Below are positions 11,393-22,711 of a stretch of DNA of 64,000 bases, one piece after another; positions within the stretch are counted from its first letter, which is position 1; each line of letters begins with the position of its first letter. The translations under genes were made by a program, and so were the position numbers. The notes beneath the pieces are model-generated. The model was not told the origin of the DNA. It made no database searches and saw only the letters and a program-made list of their open reading frames with translations. This DNA is from Protopterus annectens (Eukaryota; Chordata; Ceratodontiformes; Protopteridae): assembly GCF_019279795.1 (NCBI RefSeq), contig NC_056748.1, positions 698,348,806 through 698,412,805 of the forward strand, read 5' to 3'.

Positions 11393-14169
11393 ATGCTGCT
11401 CAACGCCAGAAGTCTAAACCTCAAGATGCACGCACTCGAGGCTCTCCTCAGTATGGAGAATATCGATATCTGTGCAGTAACAGAAACCTGGTTCAAGGCT
11501 CCCGAGAGCATCCCAGCACTACCAGGGTATACCTCATACCATGCTTTTCAGCCCCAAAACTCGGACTGAACCACAAAAGGAGGGGGAGTATCCATATTCA
11601 TCAAAGATACCCACACCTCCAGGTTAGTGGCACTGCATGAAGCATCGGAGACCGCCCATGTGCAACTAACAGTGGGCAAAACTGCCTTTCAGTTTGTAGC
11701 CTGCTACAGACCACCCTCCCAAACTCAGGAACCCCACTCAGCTTTCCTGAGAACACTGGAGAATATGAAGGTCTCTCCAAACACCATTATACTGGGTGAC
11801 TTCAACTACCCAAACATAGACTGGGAGCACTACTCAAGCCCCAACACCCTCGCCCAACGGTTCCTAGAATTTATACACGCTAATGCTATGGAACAACTGG
11901 TCACCACTCCCACAAGAGGGGAAAACATATTGGACCTGATCATCACCAACATGGGGACTCTATGTTCCATACCAGAGGTATACCCCTCATTGGTAAGATC
12001 TGACCATAAATTAATCTCACTGGACATCCATATCCCGTCCCCACCCCCAGCCAAGGAAACCACAGTGAAGAACTTCTCAAAAGCAAACTTCACACTTCTC
12101 AAAACCGAGGTGGAACCCTTCAAAGCCCCCGGGCCAGTGGAAAATACCTCCCAAACCGCAGAATCCTTTACAAACGCTTTCTATGGACACCTACAGGAAT
12201 GCATGGATCGTGCTATCCCAAATAAAACCAAGACTCATTCCTCCAAAGGCAGGAGACCTGTCTGGTGGACCCCAGCCATAAATAAGCTGTACAACAGAAG
12301 AAGGAAGCTACTACATGATAGAGCAAAATCCCAAAAAGGGAAGGCATCTCTGATCAGTGCTAGCAAGAAACTACGATCCCTCATAAAATCATCTAAGGCC
12401 AGCTTCGAAAGAAAAATTGCACAAGATGCTAAAGATAATCACAAGGCCTTCTTTAGTTATGTCAGGAACCTGGGTGGCAACTCCCAGATATGCTTTGAGT
12501 TAGTTCAAAATGACCAAAAATACACTGAACCCACAGACATTGCCAACATCCTGGCAGACAGGTTCAGTGCAAACTTCTCCCCCCCTTCCCCCCCAAAAGA
12601 GCAAATGTCTATCCCAACAGAGTGTAGCCTCCCTGACATCACAGATGCACAGGTGAGAGCTGCCCTCTCCAAAGCAGACGGTATTCCGGGCTGCGTCTTA
12701 CACGATCTCCAAGAAGAAATGAACCCTCACATAAAGTCACTGTTCAATCTCAGCCTTACTACAGGATATGTACCCAAGGAATGGTGTACAGCAACAGTGG
12801 TCCCACTCCACAAAGGTGGTGCCACAATGGACCCCGGAAACTATTGCCCTATAAGCCTGACTAGCCTGGTCTGCAAAGCTATGGAGCGTATCATCACGAA
12901 ACTCATAAACAAAGACATTGGGAACCTCCAAACACTGGATCCTACACAATTCGGCTTTGTTAAGGGCAGATCTTGCCCTCTTGAACCTGGTCGACTTCTT
13001 TGAAACAGTCATCAAGGCTATAGATGAAGGGAAGGTAGTCCACACAGCCTACCTGGACCTCGCAAAAGCCTTCGACACAATACCCCACTCGGGCATCATA
13101 AATAAGCTCACCAGCTTAAATATCAACCCCTATGTCACAAGATGGGTTGCAAACTGGCTCAGGGATAGAACCCGCATGGTCAGAATTGCAGGTGCCATGT
13201 CAGACTCTAAACCAGTTACATGTGGCATCCCACAAGACTCAGTCCTGGGACCTCTCTTGTTCGGTATATATTTCTCTGAGGTACAGGCTAACATGGGAGG
13301 ACTATGGCTGACCAAGTTCGCAGATGACTGCAAACTGGATGCCATAATCAACTCACCAACTGACACAAGCATCCTCCAAAAGGGTCTCACAGAGACGGAT
13401 AACTGGTGCCAGAGCCATGGCCTAAAGCTAAATGCCAAAAAGTGCATAGTCATCCCCTTTGGGAAAAACAAAGTGCCCACAAATTACCACATAGGTGGTA
13501 ATCCATTAAGTACGGAAGAAGTAATTATGGATTTGGTGACCCAAGTAGATAGCAATCTATCCTTTGACAATCACGTTGCCATAGTGGTTAGAAAGACCTT
13601 CAATATAGCCCACCTTATCACGAAATGGTTCACTTCTAGATCAAGAGAGGTCATTGTGCCCCTCTACTCATTATTCATCAGGCCCATAATTGAATACAAT
13701 GCCCCATTTGGGATGTACCTTACCCGATACCTTCAGCAACTGGAAAGACCCCAAAAGTACCTCACCAAGAGGATCAAGGGACTCAAACAGATGCCCATAC
13801 ACAGTTAGGCTAAAGAAACTCCAGCTCTACTCAGTTGCTTACCGCCTACTCAGAGGCAATCTGTGCCTGACATATAAAGCCATGTCCAACCCAAAATTAA
13901 TGGACATGCTCCTCCTCAGGAAATCCAAATTCCTTAGAGCTACACGCTCCAGGGACTTAAACCTCAGCACAGAAATAAATAGGACATGCTGGAGGGACAG
14001 ATTCATATCCCAGAGGCTCCCCTCACTCTGGAACAAAATCCCAATCCATGTTAGGCAGAGTCCCTCAATGACCCTCTTCAAGAGAAATCTTGATGAGTGG
14101 ATGGGAGATCGTAGGTTTACCCCTGGGATCCCTTCTGTGTCCCTACTAGACAGAGGCACAGTAAACTAA
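11393..14169 (+). pseudogene. CR1 ORF2: AP endonuclease and reverse transcriptase, three breaks
   Basis: The N-terminal AP endonuclease opens MLLNARSLNLKMHALEAL and continues with CAVTETWF, GDFNYPNIDW (about 11795) and SDHKLISL (about 12000), which are active-site blocks. The RT follows with VVPLHKGGATMDPGNYCPISL, LDLAKAFDTIPH, the FADDC box at 13317-13331 (catalytic Asp pair) and LNAKKCIVIPFG. The C-terminal region shared by all CR1 copies here ends at the stop near 14169. The breaks are an in-frame TGA at 11567, a frame change near 12990 and another near 13800. The key catalytic residues remain. The protein nicks target DNA and copies the element RNA by target-primed reverse transcription. 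It is not functional as it stands. Confidence 0.88.
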
Positions 14170-14386
14170 CCTCAAAAGGGCTATCTTCTGTGACCTACTA
14201 TACAGAGGCACAGTCAACTAATCTAAAAGGGTGGCAAAAGCCAAACACACTCTGGCTAGGCTTATAAATGCCCTAGGGCAGATAGCCTAGTATCAACCTA
14301 TGAACCTATGAACCTATGAACTATCACAATTACAATTATGCTTCAGTGTAAATGAAGTGCATTGAACTTGAAGTTCTGTCTCCAGA

Positions 14387-14412
14387 GTGTGTGTGTGTGT
14401 GTGTGTGTGTGT
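14387..14412. repeat. (GT)n microsatellite
   Basis: Thirteen GT units just downstream of the CR1 tail. Confidence 0.9.
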
Positions 14413-15279
14413 TTGTGTTACATGCTGTATTGCTGTTTTTTTCAGGTGGGCAGTATTTATTCATTATACCAAATCATAATATCTTTTTAATTCCTGCTTT
14501 ATTGCCTTTTAGTGCTCCTGCATTTGCTGTTGATTTCCCCAGCTGGGAAGAGAAAAACAGAGAGAGGGAGACCTGTTTTTTGCATGAATAAACTGTCACC
14601 ATTTAGTTTGCCAAAGAGAGAAATTTGTGGAAGCTACAGTGAAGAATGTCTTGGATATTTTGCGGTCCATGATAACCTTTCATTTGAAGAGTGAAAACAC
14701 AATAAACAACTCGTCAGCCTTCAGGAGCAGATACACTTAATAACATCTGTGCTTGTCACAACAAAAAACAACCCACCACTAAAGGAACTCAGCAAAGATG
14801 ATATACATGAATGTATATCTCATTACCGTTGAGAAATTGTTGCCAGTAATGCCTCCTCTACCAAGGAGAACTAGCTTCATTACGACTGGACCAAGATTTG
14901 TTGTTTTAGTGAGCAATAGAGGCAAATGCAGCTTACATGGACACAGAAACTACAGATTTGTTGGACTACAAACAAATAAAAAAAATTACTTTCTGCTAGG
15001 GCTGGTATGTCTCCTGAAACAAAAGTTATATATCATTACTGGACATTTAACAACCATAGAATGTCTGTTTTAAAACGTTTTACACTTATGACTACAACTG
15101 GAAGTTAATATCAAAAGCAAAATTATATCAATTTTAGCTGTTTGCAAATTCATGAAGACATTCTCCAGTCATTTAATAGGCATTTCAGAGTGATCCTAAG
15201 AGTATTAACAAATTGTGTTAACTGAAACTTAATCAAGTCATGTTTAGGACTGAGCAAACTAAGCTCAAAAGTTAGTCTC
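14413..15279. other. Unassigned DNA
   Basis: No gene or repeat recognised. The open frames of 60-91 residues have no family features. Confidence 0.4.
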
Positions 15280-16261
15280 CATTGTGTGTGTTAAAAAACA
15301 AGTAATCTCCGTGGTATCCCCGAAGTCTCAAAACAACCCACTAAAGTGTAGTGGGTCTAAAAACAAAACAGTGTAAGAAACTTCTCTGTGTGGAAGATTT
15401 TCAGTCCATATATTTCTAGTTAATCACTGTATATTTATCAGATCAGACAATAGTAGTAGAAGTAGCGAACGTAAACCCGTCAAGTCAAAAAGTAATAATA
15501 GAAAATATATAATTCTACAGCATTACTAAGTATTCGAAAGTAATCCAAGCAAGGCAGGCCATCTGTTTCCAGTCGAAAATCCTTTATTAAGTACACAGAC
15601 AAGCGATCCAAGTAAAACAAAAATAGAGTAATAATTTCCTCACAAGCTTTCTAAATATATATATACTTTTTATCAGGCATGGGAGTGGTTTATTGTGCTG
15701 TAAGACAAAGTGTTTGGTGCACATGTTAAATTCACATCCCTTCCCCCATCAGTGTGACATTCGAGCTGGTCCTGCCTTACCTAGTAGCTGTCATAATAAT
15801 ATATAGCCCTAATGTACTTTAATGGTACATCTTATTTAACCAAATTATTAAGTAAATTATTAAGTCTGTGATTTTATCCAAGGCAATATACTACATGGCT
15901 GGAAATATATCAACCTTAGTTCATTTTGTGATCAAAAATTATATATAAATATATACATACACATTTTTCATGTAAAAATCAGTTTCTATTTTCATAACCT
16001 ATTGTTAACAAAGATCGCTTTCGCCCTTCTAGACTTCTTCATGTCTGTGTACAAGAACCCTAAAATCCTATATAATTGTATAATTAGTTAGTATTGTTAT
16101 TACCATCATTTTGAATAAAGTGGAAAAAAGAGAACCAGAAAAAAATAAAAAATAAGACAAAATGTATGTATGATGATGGAAACAAAATATACACTTAAAT
16201 ATCAAATGATTAAAAATGGTATTTAAAACCAATTTGTAGAAAAAAATAATAAAATAAAATG

Positions 16262-16805
16262 CATTTGTTTATAGGAAGGCCAGGAATATTAGAAGTTTTG
16301 TTGACTTTAAACCTAGACTACGTGAGAAAAGCACTAAAAGATGTGAAACTAATTGTACATTTTGTATATTTATACAGCAAGGTGATAGTTTTTATTGCCC
16401 TTATTTAAAGAAGATCATTAAAACCAGTGCAGGGGGTGACTGTAACACTAAAAAAGTAATTTACAGGGCACAATGCAATGAATGTGATGCATTCTATGTG
16501 GGCAAGACTGTAAATTAACTCAAGCGAAGGATTTCATGTCATCTGTCAGAAATCCGCTCTGGATGTAAAAATAATGCACTAGCCAAACACCTTTCTCTTC
16601 ATAAAAGACACACAGGTTTTAAGTTCCAGATCCTGGATCACATAGACATGGGCGATCTTGAAGGAGACATCCCGAATATTCTGGTGAAACAGGAACTCAT
16701 GTGGCAATTAAAGCTGAACTCTTTTAGAAAGCCTGGACTAAACTACTACTGTTCAATTAAAAGTGCACTGGAACTTAGAAAATTGCCACATTGTTTACAT
16801 GACTA
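16262..16805 (+). pseudogene. PLE GIY-YIG endonuclease region (C-terminal part)
   Basis: The frame reads a Cys pair (CETNCTFC), then KKVIYRAQCNECDAFYVGKT, an Arg-rich helix (LKRRISCH), HxxxH-like spacing around AKHLSLHKRH, and a final block KQELMWQLKLNSFRKPGLNYY. In PLEs the GIY-YIG nuclease is C-terminal to the reverse transcriptase and makes the target nick; YVGKT and the following Arg are part of its core. The RT itself is absent, so only the last ~180 codons remain. The closing block (WQL-L-S--PGLN-Y) recurs at 56.6 kb, which links the two elements. Confidence 0.8.
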
Positions 16806-17017
16806 ATTGTATTTTTTTTTCTACAAATTGGGTTTAAATACCATTTTTAAACATTTGATATTTAAGTGTATATTTTGTTTCCATCATCATACATACATTT
16901 TGTCTTATTTTTATTTTTTTTCTGGTTCTCTTTTTTCCACTTTATTCAAAATGATGGTAATAACAATACTAACTAATTATACAATTATATAGGTTTTTAG
17001 GGTTCTTGTACACAGAC

Positions 17018-17047
17018 CTGAAGAAGTCTAGAAGGACGAAAGCGATC
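17018..17047 (+). ncRNA. Hammerhead-ribozyme-like motif, PLE 1 right arm
   Basis: CTGAAGA at 17018-17024 is followed by a short stem (GTC with GAC) and loop, then GAAA at 17038-17041 and GCGATC. This follows the CUGANGA / stem II / GAAA / minimal stem III order of the type I hammerheads known in PLE terminal repeats. One core base differs (CUGAAGA for CUGAUGA). An inverse copy lies at 16013-16043 on the minus strand. Cleavage activity is not implied. Confidence 0.55.
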
Positions 17048-17385
17048 TTTGTTAACAATAGGTTATGAAAATAGAAACTGATTTTTACATGCAAAATGTA
17101 TATGCATATATTTATATATAATTTTTGATCACAAAATGAACTAAGGTTGATATATTTCCAGCCATGTAGTATATTGCCTTGGATAAAATCACAGACTTAA
17201 TAATCTACTTAATAATTTGGTTAAATAAGATGTACCATTAAAGTACATTAGGGCTATATATTATTATGACAGCTACTAGGTAGGGCAGGACCAGCTCGAA
17301 TGTCACACTGATGGGGGAAGGGATGTGAATTTAACATGTGTACCAATAACACTTTGTCTTACAGCACAATAAACCACTGCCATGC

Positions 17386-17425
17386 CTGATAAAAAGTATA
17401 TATATATTTAGAAAGCTTGTGAGGA
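17386..17425 (+). ncRNA. Second hammerhead-like motif, PLE 1 right arm
   Basis: CTGATAA is followed by an AT-rich spacer and GAAAGCTTGTG. The words CTGATGAA...GAAAGCTTG are common to many PLE terminal repeats. Stem II is weak here, so this is probably a decayed motif. Its inverse is at 15640-15678. Confidence 0.4.
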
Positions 17426-17698
17426 AATTATTACTCTATTTTTGTTTTACTTGGATCGCTTGTCTGTGTACTTAATAAAGGATTTTCGACTGGAAACAGA
17501 TGGCCTGCCTTGCTTGGATTACTTTTGAATACTTAGTAATACTGTAGAATTATATATTTTCTATTATTACTTTTTGACTTGACAGGTTTACGTTCGCTAC
17601 TTCTACTACTATTGTCTGATCTGATTAATATACAGTGATTAACTAGAAATATATGGATTGAAAATCTTCCACACAGAGAAGTTTCATTGTGTGTGTTA

Positions 17699-18132
17699 CA
17701 TACCACAATGTGTTCAGCAGTTTGGCTGCAATGTTGTGTCTTCAGCTGACCATGTTCAGGTTGGGATTGAGAAACTCTGATTTTGCTCTCTCGTGAATTT
17801 ACTAAGAATTCATAGTATTTCACAGATGGGTGTTCTGCTGCTTTTGAGGTGGAGGTCTTCTGCACCATTTTGCAGCTCATTTGGAATACATCCAAATGCA
17901 TTTATTGGTTATCACAAAAAATGTGCCTTCTTTATTAACTTACCTGTGTCTTGACTTTCTGTCTGTGCACTTGAGTATTCCAATATTGCAGATGGACTAA
18001 AACTAGAAGAGTTAAACTTGTACTTTTATTTAAAAAAAATCAACATATAATTTTTTGAAATTTTCAGACAACAGAATTAACTATTTAATCTTACCCTCTA
18101 CATCAAGCAGATGAGTGCACAATGCAAGAGCA
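17699..18132. other. Unassigned DNA
   Basis: No supported feature. A minus-strand open frame of 122 codons starts here, but it runs back into the PLE right arm and has no family resemblance. Confidence 0.4.

Positions 18133-18183
<51 letters not shown>
18133..18183. repeat. (CA)n microsatellite
   Basis: About 25 CA units. Confidence 0.95.
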
Positions 18184-18187
<4 letters not shown>

Positions 18188-18464
18188 CTATAAATCACAA
18201 ATGTTGAATGCACGCATATTTTACACTGAAGTTTTTGCAAAAAACTTAGCAACTGCTCATTCACCAACAAACACATGCATTGAATATTCACATAACTGCA
18301 GGTACTCTTCTAAGTGCCTTGTGCTTTGCAAAACAATGAATTCATGATAAATCAAAAGCAATCTGAATAATGACAAAATATGCAAAAAAATTACACTGAA
18401 TCTAAGCAAAAGAACTTTGAAGGAATTTTTTTTTGTGTGAAAGCAAGCCCACCATATTGCCAAA

Positions 18465-18530
18465 CTTGTATATATACCAACACCAAGGTCACACAACAGT
18501 GGAGAAATATGAAATCTTCCCTATTGCTGA
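18465..18530 (+). repeat. Core-like segment of the YGA-array element family
   Basis: TATATACCAACACCAAGG, then TCACACAACAGTGGAGAAA and AAATCTTCCC, matches the core of the elements at 39.2 and 59.5 kb. I could not find the phased terminal arrays around it, so it is an isolated or decayed copy. A shorter match lies at about 18905-18935. Confidence 0.4.
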
Positions 18531-18756
18531 AGTAGTTTTGGTGAATTTTACTTGCAGACTTTGCCATTACTGGGGTTGGTCTTGATCTAGTGCTATGTTC
18601 CCAAAACAACAACAATCATGAGAACACTGGTTTCTTGCACTGATCTCAGAAGTTGTTAACTAAAACTATTAAAACTACTTTTGTAATTGCAATTATATAA
18701 CTAAAATCACAACAGAAAAAAGAAACATCTCACACTCCACTGAAAAACAGTGAAAT

Positions 18757-18850
18757 GGAGCATATTAGTACAATGACAGAAATGAAAAATGTAAAAGGTG
18801 AGGTAAAAAGAACACAAGACCATCTTATGAGTTTTGTAGTACAGTATTTA
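18757..18850 (+). repeat. LINE fragment duplicated at 19568-19660
   Basis: The segment with AATGACAGAAATGAAAAATG and AAAAAGAACACAAGA recurs about 810 bp downstream inside the Tx1/L1-like LINE. It reads as part of that LINE's reverse-transcriptase linker. Either an internal duplication or a separate fragment explains it. Confidence 0.6.
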
Positions 18851-18979
18851 CATCGGGGGTGGGTGTTGTCTGCCTCTCACATGCTCAACGCATACCACTT
18901 ATATACGTATACCAACTCCAAAGTCACACAACTATAATGACTTGGTTTTGTGGCTGCAGAGAATGCAACAGTTAAAACT

Positions 18980-20850
18980 AATGTAGCAGTGACAGCAGGA
19001 TAAAAAAGGAGAAATGTTTTTAAAAAGAAGAGGAGCCCAACTGTGAGGATGTGGAATTTAAAGCTCCAAAATTTGGTCTTTTATACACATAGTGACAGGC
19101 AATGTTTGTGATTTAACATTTGAAACTAAGGAAGATTAGGATAGTAGATGGTTCTACAGTTGTGATGAGTTTTCAGACCATTTAGCAAAGTGTATGAAGG
19201 TGATGGAAGAAAGGGAGTATATTAAAATAGGAAAGGAATAAAAAGAGTGAATGAGAAATTATGAGATTAAATTAGAGAGTTAAGTATTGCACTTATGGAA
19301 AGATAATATAACCATGACGGACTTCTATAAAAACTCATCTGAGTAGTGGACTGAATTTAAGAAGAAATATAAAAGTGTCTTTTGTGGTGGGATGATGTAG
19401 GAATTGAAGAAAAAATGAAATACAGGAACATTTATAGAACTGTATTAGATAATTTAGAGAGTAATAAATGAAATTAAGAAAAAAAATAAGGCATTAATGT
19501 TTAGGCAGATTTATTATTTACAAGGGAGAAAAGAGGAGATGTCTGAATAGCTGGGTAAAATAGTAAAGGAGGATATTAGTATAATGACAGAAATGAAAAA
19601 TGTAAAAGGTTAGGTAAAAAGAACACAAGATCATCTGAGTGTTGTAGTAGAGTATATGGAAAATAAGACAGAAATAAATTTCCTGAGCAAGTTAAGGTAG
19701 AATTTGAAAAAGAAATTACTATTAGTGAATTGGTGAAGTACTTAAGAATGCAGATGCTGATTAAATATCAGACTCAGATGGTATATGGTATGGAAAGTAC
19801 AAAAAATTAATTGACTGGCAAAAGGGTATTTTATAAATATACTAAATGAATGGTCGAAGGAGGGTTTTGTTTATGAAGAGTTATGTAGTGGGAGATTAAA
19901 ATGTATATGGAAGAAAGATGAGAAGAATTAAGCAAAAAATTGGGGACCCATCATGCTAAATAAAATGGATTATATTTTATGGGAATAATACAGAGGAAAT
20001 GGGAGGAAAGATGAGGGATATTATAGAAGAAAGTAAATATAGTAAAAAAGTAAGGTATGTCAAGAATTATTACTGGTTATGAAAGAAATTCTGAATGATG
20101 TTTTAAGTAAAAGTGATGATGAGAACTTATGGTAGCTGGTATTAGCAAGGCATTTGATACAGTCGGACATGATGTTTTCTGGAATGTTACAGAGAAGTGT
20201 GGAATAGACTATAGAATTAGCAGAGTGTGTATGCCAGCATAAGAGTGTTAGTGAATGGGTGAATGAGTAAAGAAATATATATATAAAGTATGGTATAAAA
20301 CAAGGATGAGTGGAATATTGTTTACATTATTGATGAATTGAATAGTGAGTGAAGTAGCTTTTAAAATGAAAGATGCTAGATATGTGGTGCAAAAGCAGGT
20401 GGTGATACTGGTAGTTTTGGAATACATGGATAATATAGTTGTAGATGGTAAGAAGAAAATATGGATGATGGAAGTGTTGGTTTGTCTGAAATGGATGCTT
20501 AAAGGAAATGGGAATGACCTTGAATAAAGATAAAAGTAAGGGATTGGGTGATGTGGCGAAAACTGGGGGTGCATATTTTTCAATGAATGAAATGTCTTTG
20601 CTAAAAATAATATTTGGGAAAGATTATGTAGTTACAATGCAATGAGAAAAGTTAAAAGAAATGAAAGAAGTATACCTTCTATGGAGGATGTCTGGCTTAC
20701 CGTCTAGGAAGAAGGTTTATCTGGTGAATTCACCATTAATGGAAAAAAAACAATATATATTTCAAATGATTGTATGATCCCAGTAAAATATGAAAAGTAA
20801 ATTTTGCAGTTGGTGTTATCTTTCATTTGGGGTTGAAATTAAACCCAGTG
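18980..20850 (+). mobile_element. Ancient Tx1/L1-like LINE, 5' segment
   Basis: A purine-rich strand with a heavily broken frame gives ISKAFDTVGHDVFWNVTEKCGI near 20140-20205, which is RT motif A of the L1/Tx1 type (usual form D-SKAFDTV-HD). GIKQG follows, then YMDNIV where YADDIV is expected, and LNKDKSKG. The frame shifts many times and has many stops, so this is an old copy. It is cut at about 20850 by CR1 ends and resumes at about 21936. Confidence 0.6.
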
Positions 20851-20859
20851 AAACCTGAG

Positions 20860-21118
20860 TGATAGATTTGTGTCCCAGAGACTCCCCCATCTGTGGAATA
20901 GAATCCCTCTCCACATCAAGCAGAATACCTATTTACCCCTTTTTAAATGCAACCTGGATAACTGGATGGGAAACAGAAAATATACCCCTGGTATTCCACC
21001 CATGTCCGTTCTGGACAGGGGCATCGGGTGCTGATTTGTCTAAACATGGGCTAAACTCTTGGCTAGGCTTATAAGGGCCTCAGGGTCAATAGCCTAGTAA
21101 CCTTCTATGATCCTATAT
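20860..21118 (+). mobile_element. CR1 3' end fragment
   Basis: It matches the last part of CR1 ORF2 (a block like RFVSQRLPHLWNRIPLHIKQ), then TGGATGGGAAACAGAAAATA, GGCTAGGCTTATAAGGGCC and a decayed TATGATCC tail. It inserted into the old LINE. Confidence 0.8.
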
Positions 21119-21125
21119 ATTCTGT

Positions 21126-21788
21126 CTCCTACAGGCTTTTGAGGGAAGAACTATGCCTTGCATACCGGGCATTTTCAGACCCCACTCTGATGGACCTCCT
21201 GTATATCCACAAAACAAACAGTACCAGAATTACCTGTTCTAAAGACTTAAACCTTGCCCATGATATAAATAGGACCTGCTGGAGAGATAAGTATTTATCC
21301 CAGAGACTACCCCGTCTATGGAATAGGCTCCCCATCCATGTGAAGCAGAGTTCCTCCCTAACCCAATTCAAGTGCAACTGGGCTGGGGTGCCTTCTGTGC
21401 AGAGTTTGTATGTTCTCCCTGCATTCACATGAGTTTCCTCTGGGTACTCTGGTTTCCTCCCACATTCTAAAGACATGCATCTGGAGCATTTCTCCCCAGG
21501 CCTCTGCTGAAAATAGACTCTGTCCTAGTCGGACTTTTCCGGTCAACAAATGTTAAATAAAAATAAATAAATAAATAAAATAAATAAACAATTGGATGGA
21601 AAACCGGAAATTCATCCCTGGTTTGGCACCTATGTCTCTAATGTAAACAGGCAATCTGTAAATGGTTCATCTCCCAGGCCCATGCTTACACTTATGAAGG
21701 GTATCAGAACGTGTCAGAGATTTGGGATGCATGGCTAGGCTTAAAAAGGCCCTTGTGGTCATTAGCCTAGTGAACACCTATGACCCTA
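21126..21788 (+). mobile_element. CR1 3' end fragment, split by a SINE
   Basis: The plus-strand CR1 C-terminal frame reads REELCLAYRAFSDPTLMDLLYIHK and NRTCWRDKYLSQRLPRLWNRLPIHVKQ (21139-21375). After a SINE insertion it resumes at about 21590 (ATTGGATGG) and runs to the CR1 tail at 21788. It lies directly behind another CR1 3' end in the same orientation. Confidence 0.85.
21377..21589 (+). mobile_element. 5' truncated SINE (V-SINE-like centre, L2-type tail) inside CR1
   Basis: It begins at GTGCCTTCTGTGCAGAG within the centre, continues with GTTTCCTCTGGGTACTCTGG and CCCCAGGCCTCTGCTGAAAA, and ends in (AAAT)n. The tRNA head is missing. Near-repeats CAACTGG and CAATTGG flank it and may be a decayed target duplication. 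Its end matches the L2-like LINE tail at 60.8 kb. Confidence 0.85.
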
Positions 21789-21794
21789 TAAGTA

Positions 21795-21935
21795 GCATGT
21801 CAGGGAGGTAGGTACAATGGGTAAGGTGTGTACCTTACAGAGACAAGGTGCAGTGTTTGATTCTTAGATGGGGTAATTGTTTAGATTTAAAATGGCCTGC
21901 AAGGGCAGTTAACCTAGTACAAATCTATGAACTTA
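21795..21935 (+). mobile_element. tRNA-headed SINE with CR1-type tail
   Basis: A tRNA-like head (GGGTAAGGTGTGTACCTTA; B-box-like GTGTTTGATTCTTAGA) is followed directly by a CR1-type end (GGCCTGCAAGGGCAGTTAACC, then AATCTATGAACTTATGG). Similar units occur at 37110 and 41255. CR1 machinery probably moved it. It is the last insertion before the old LINE resumes. Confidence 0.6.
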
Positions 21936-22450
21936 TGGATACTGGTAATAAGTGAGTTACCAGTAAAAGGGAATATGCCATGAAAAAAAGAAATTTGAAA
22001 GAGTGTGTTTATTGTGTGGGGTGGAAGAGACCACAGAGCATGTTTTTTTTTTGAAATGTAAAAGAATGGTGAAACTCTGGAAAACATTGTGTGAAGATTT
22101 TTTTGGAAAAATTTAATGACATTCACAATGTAGATATGAATATAATTAAGTACTGATGTAAAAATAAGAAGAAAGAATATTTGAGAAAGGTAGATAAGAA
22201 TTTATTATATGTAATATGGGTTATTGGTAATGAAAGACAGAATTAAATTTTGGTAGATATATTGTGAAAAATCGGATTATGGTTGTGGAAGGAGTGGGAG
22301 TCAGTTGTGGAAGAATAGCATTGAGGATAAGAAAACTGAAAAATAGTAAGAAACAGAAATATGCATATATGTGGCTGTAAATTTGTAAAGTTTCTAAATA
22401 TGTAAGTATGTAACTAATGTTTTATGTTGTATTAAATAAAGGATTCCTAC
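21936..22450 (+). mobile_element. Ancient Tx1/L1-like LINE, 3' segment
   Basis: The frame gives CVYC and, after a shift, ETTEHVFFECKRMVKLW near 22030-22085. This resembles the zinc-binding zf-RVT region after the RT in Tx1/L1-type LINEs. It ends with an AATAAAGGA-like stretch near 22434. I take it as the continuation of the element at 18980-20850, split by about 1.1 kb of CR1 and SINE insertions. Confidence 0.55.
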
Positions 22451-22479
22451 TATTTTCAGTAAGTACCCTGAGATTTTTT

Positions 22480-22658
22480 ACATCAAGCTAGGGACATAGG
22501 TTTTATGTTTTATCTGAAACATGATACACTTTGAAGTACAGCACCCCTTCTAATAACACACTATAAGCAGTCCAAACACTTCGAGGGGGAATAGAACCCA
22601 TAGCCTTCAAGTCCTCTAGCACTTACAGTAAGAGCACTACCTGTTGCACCGACACTAA
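22480..22658 (-). mobile_element. tRNA-headed SINE family B copy
   Basis: The minus strand reads GGTGCAACAGGTAGTGCTC, B-box-like GGGTTCTATTCCCCC, GGGGTGCTGTACTTC, and a decayed form of GATGAGATGTTAAACTGAGG. The copy at 29495-29778 has the same order. This is a SINE, not a working tRNA gene. Confidence 0.6.
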
Positions 22659-22659
22659 A

Positions 22660-22711
22660 TTCTCTCTCTCTCTCCCTCTCTCTGTCTCTGTCTCTCGCTG
22701 TCTCTCTCTCA
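22660..22711. repeat. (TC)n-rich tract
   Basis: TCTCTC with CC and GTC interruptions, next to the tRNA-like head of the SINE. Confidence 0.9.

Larger units (their letters stand above)
9840..14330 (+). mobile_element. CR1 LINE, best preserved copy (plus strand)
   Basis: The element contains a GCA-rich possible 5' leader (about 9860-10380), ORF1 (10389-11288), ORF2 with AP endonuclease and RT (11393-14169), a short 3' UTR with GGCTAGGCTTATAAATGCCC, and a tail of AACCTATG repeats at 14295-14323. This order and the heptamer-like tail are typical of CR1. The 5' boundary is uncertain. ORF1 is open throughout, while ORF2 has one in-frame stop and two frame changes, so it is a fairly recent but inactive copy. 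No target duplication was seen, as is usual for CR1. Confidence 0.9.
15280..17698 (+). mobile_element. Penelope-like element 1 with ~870 bp inverted arms
   Basis: An exact 14 bp duplication, CATTGTGTGTGTTA, bounds the insertion at 15280-15293 and 17685-17698. Inside, the left arm (about 15379-16255) is the inverse of the right arm (about 16806-17684) at high identity. The middle encodes the GIY-YIG end of a PLE protein on the plus strand. The right arm is therefore the normal 3' terminal repeat, and the left arm is an inverted copy at the 5' end, an arrangement known for Penelope-like elements. The first 85 bp (15294-15378) are not in the right arm. Two hammerhead-like motifs occur in each arm. 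The element is 5' truncated, and its coding part is broken. Confidence 0.85.

Noticed and set aside
15294-17684. The large inverted repeat as a retroviral or LTR element
   Set aside because: The arms are inverted, not direct. The coding remnant is a GIY-YIG nuclease, and there is no gag, protease, integrase or primer-binding site.
18330-18640. An eighth full YGA-array element around the core-like match at 18465
   Set aside because: The triplets around it do not keep the 16-15-14 spacing on either side, so only the core similarity is reported.
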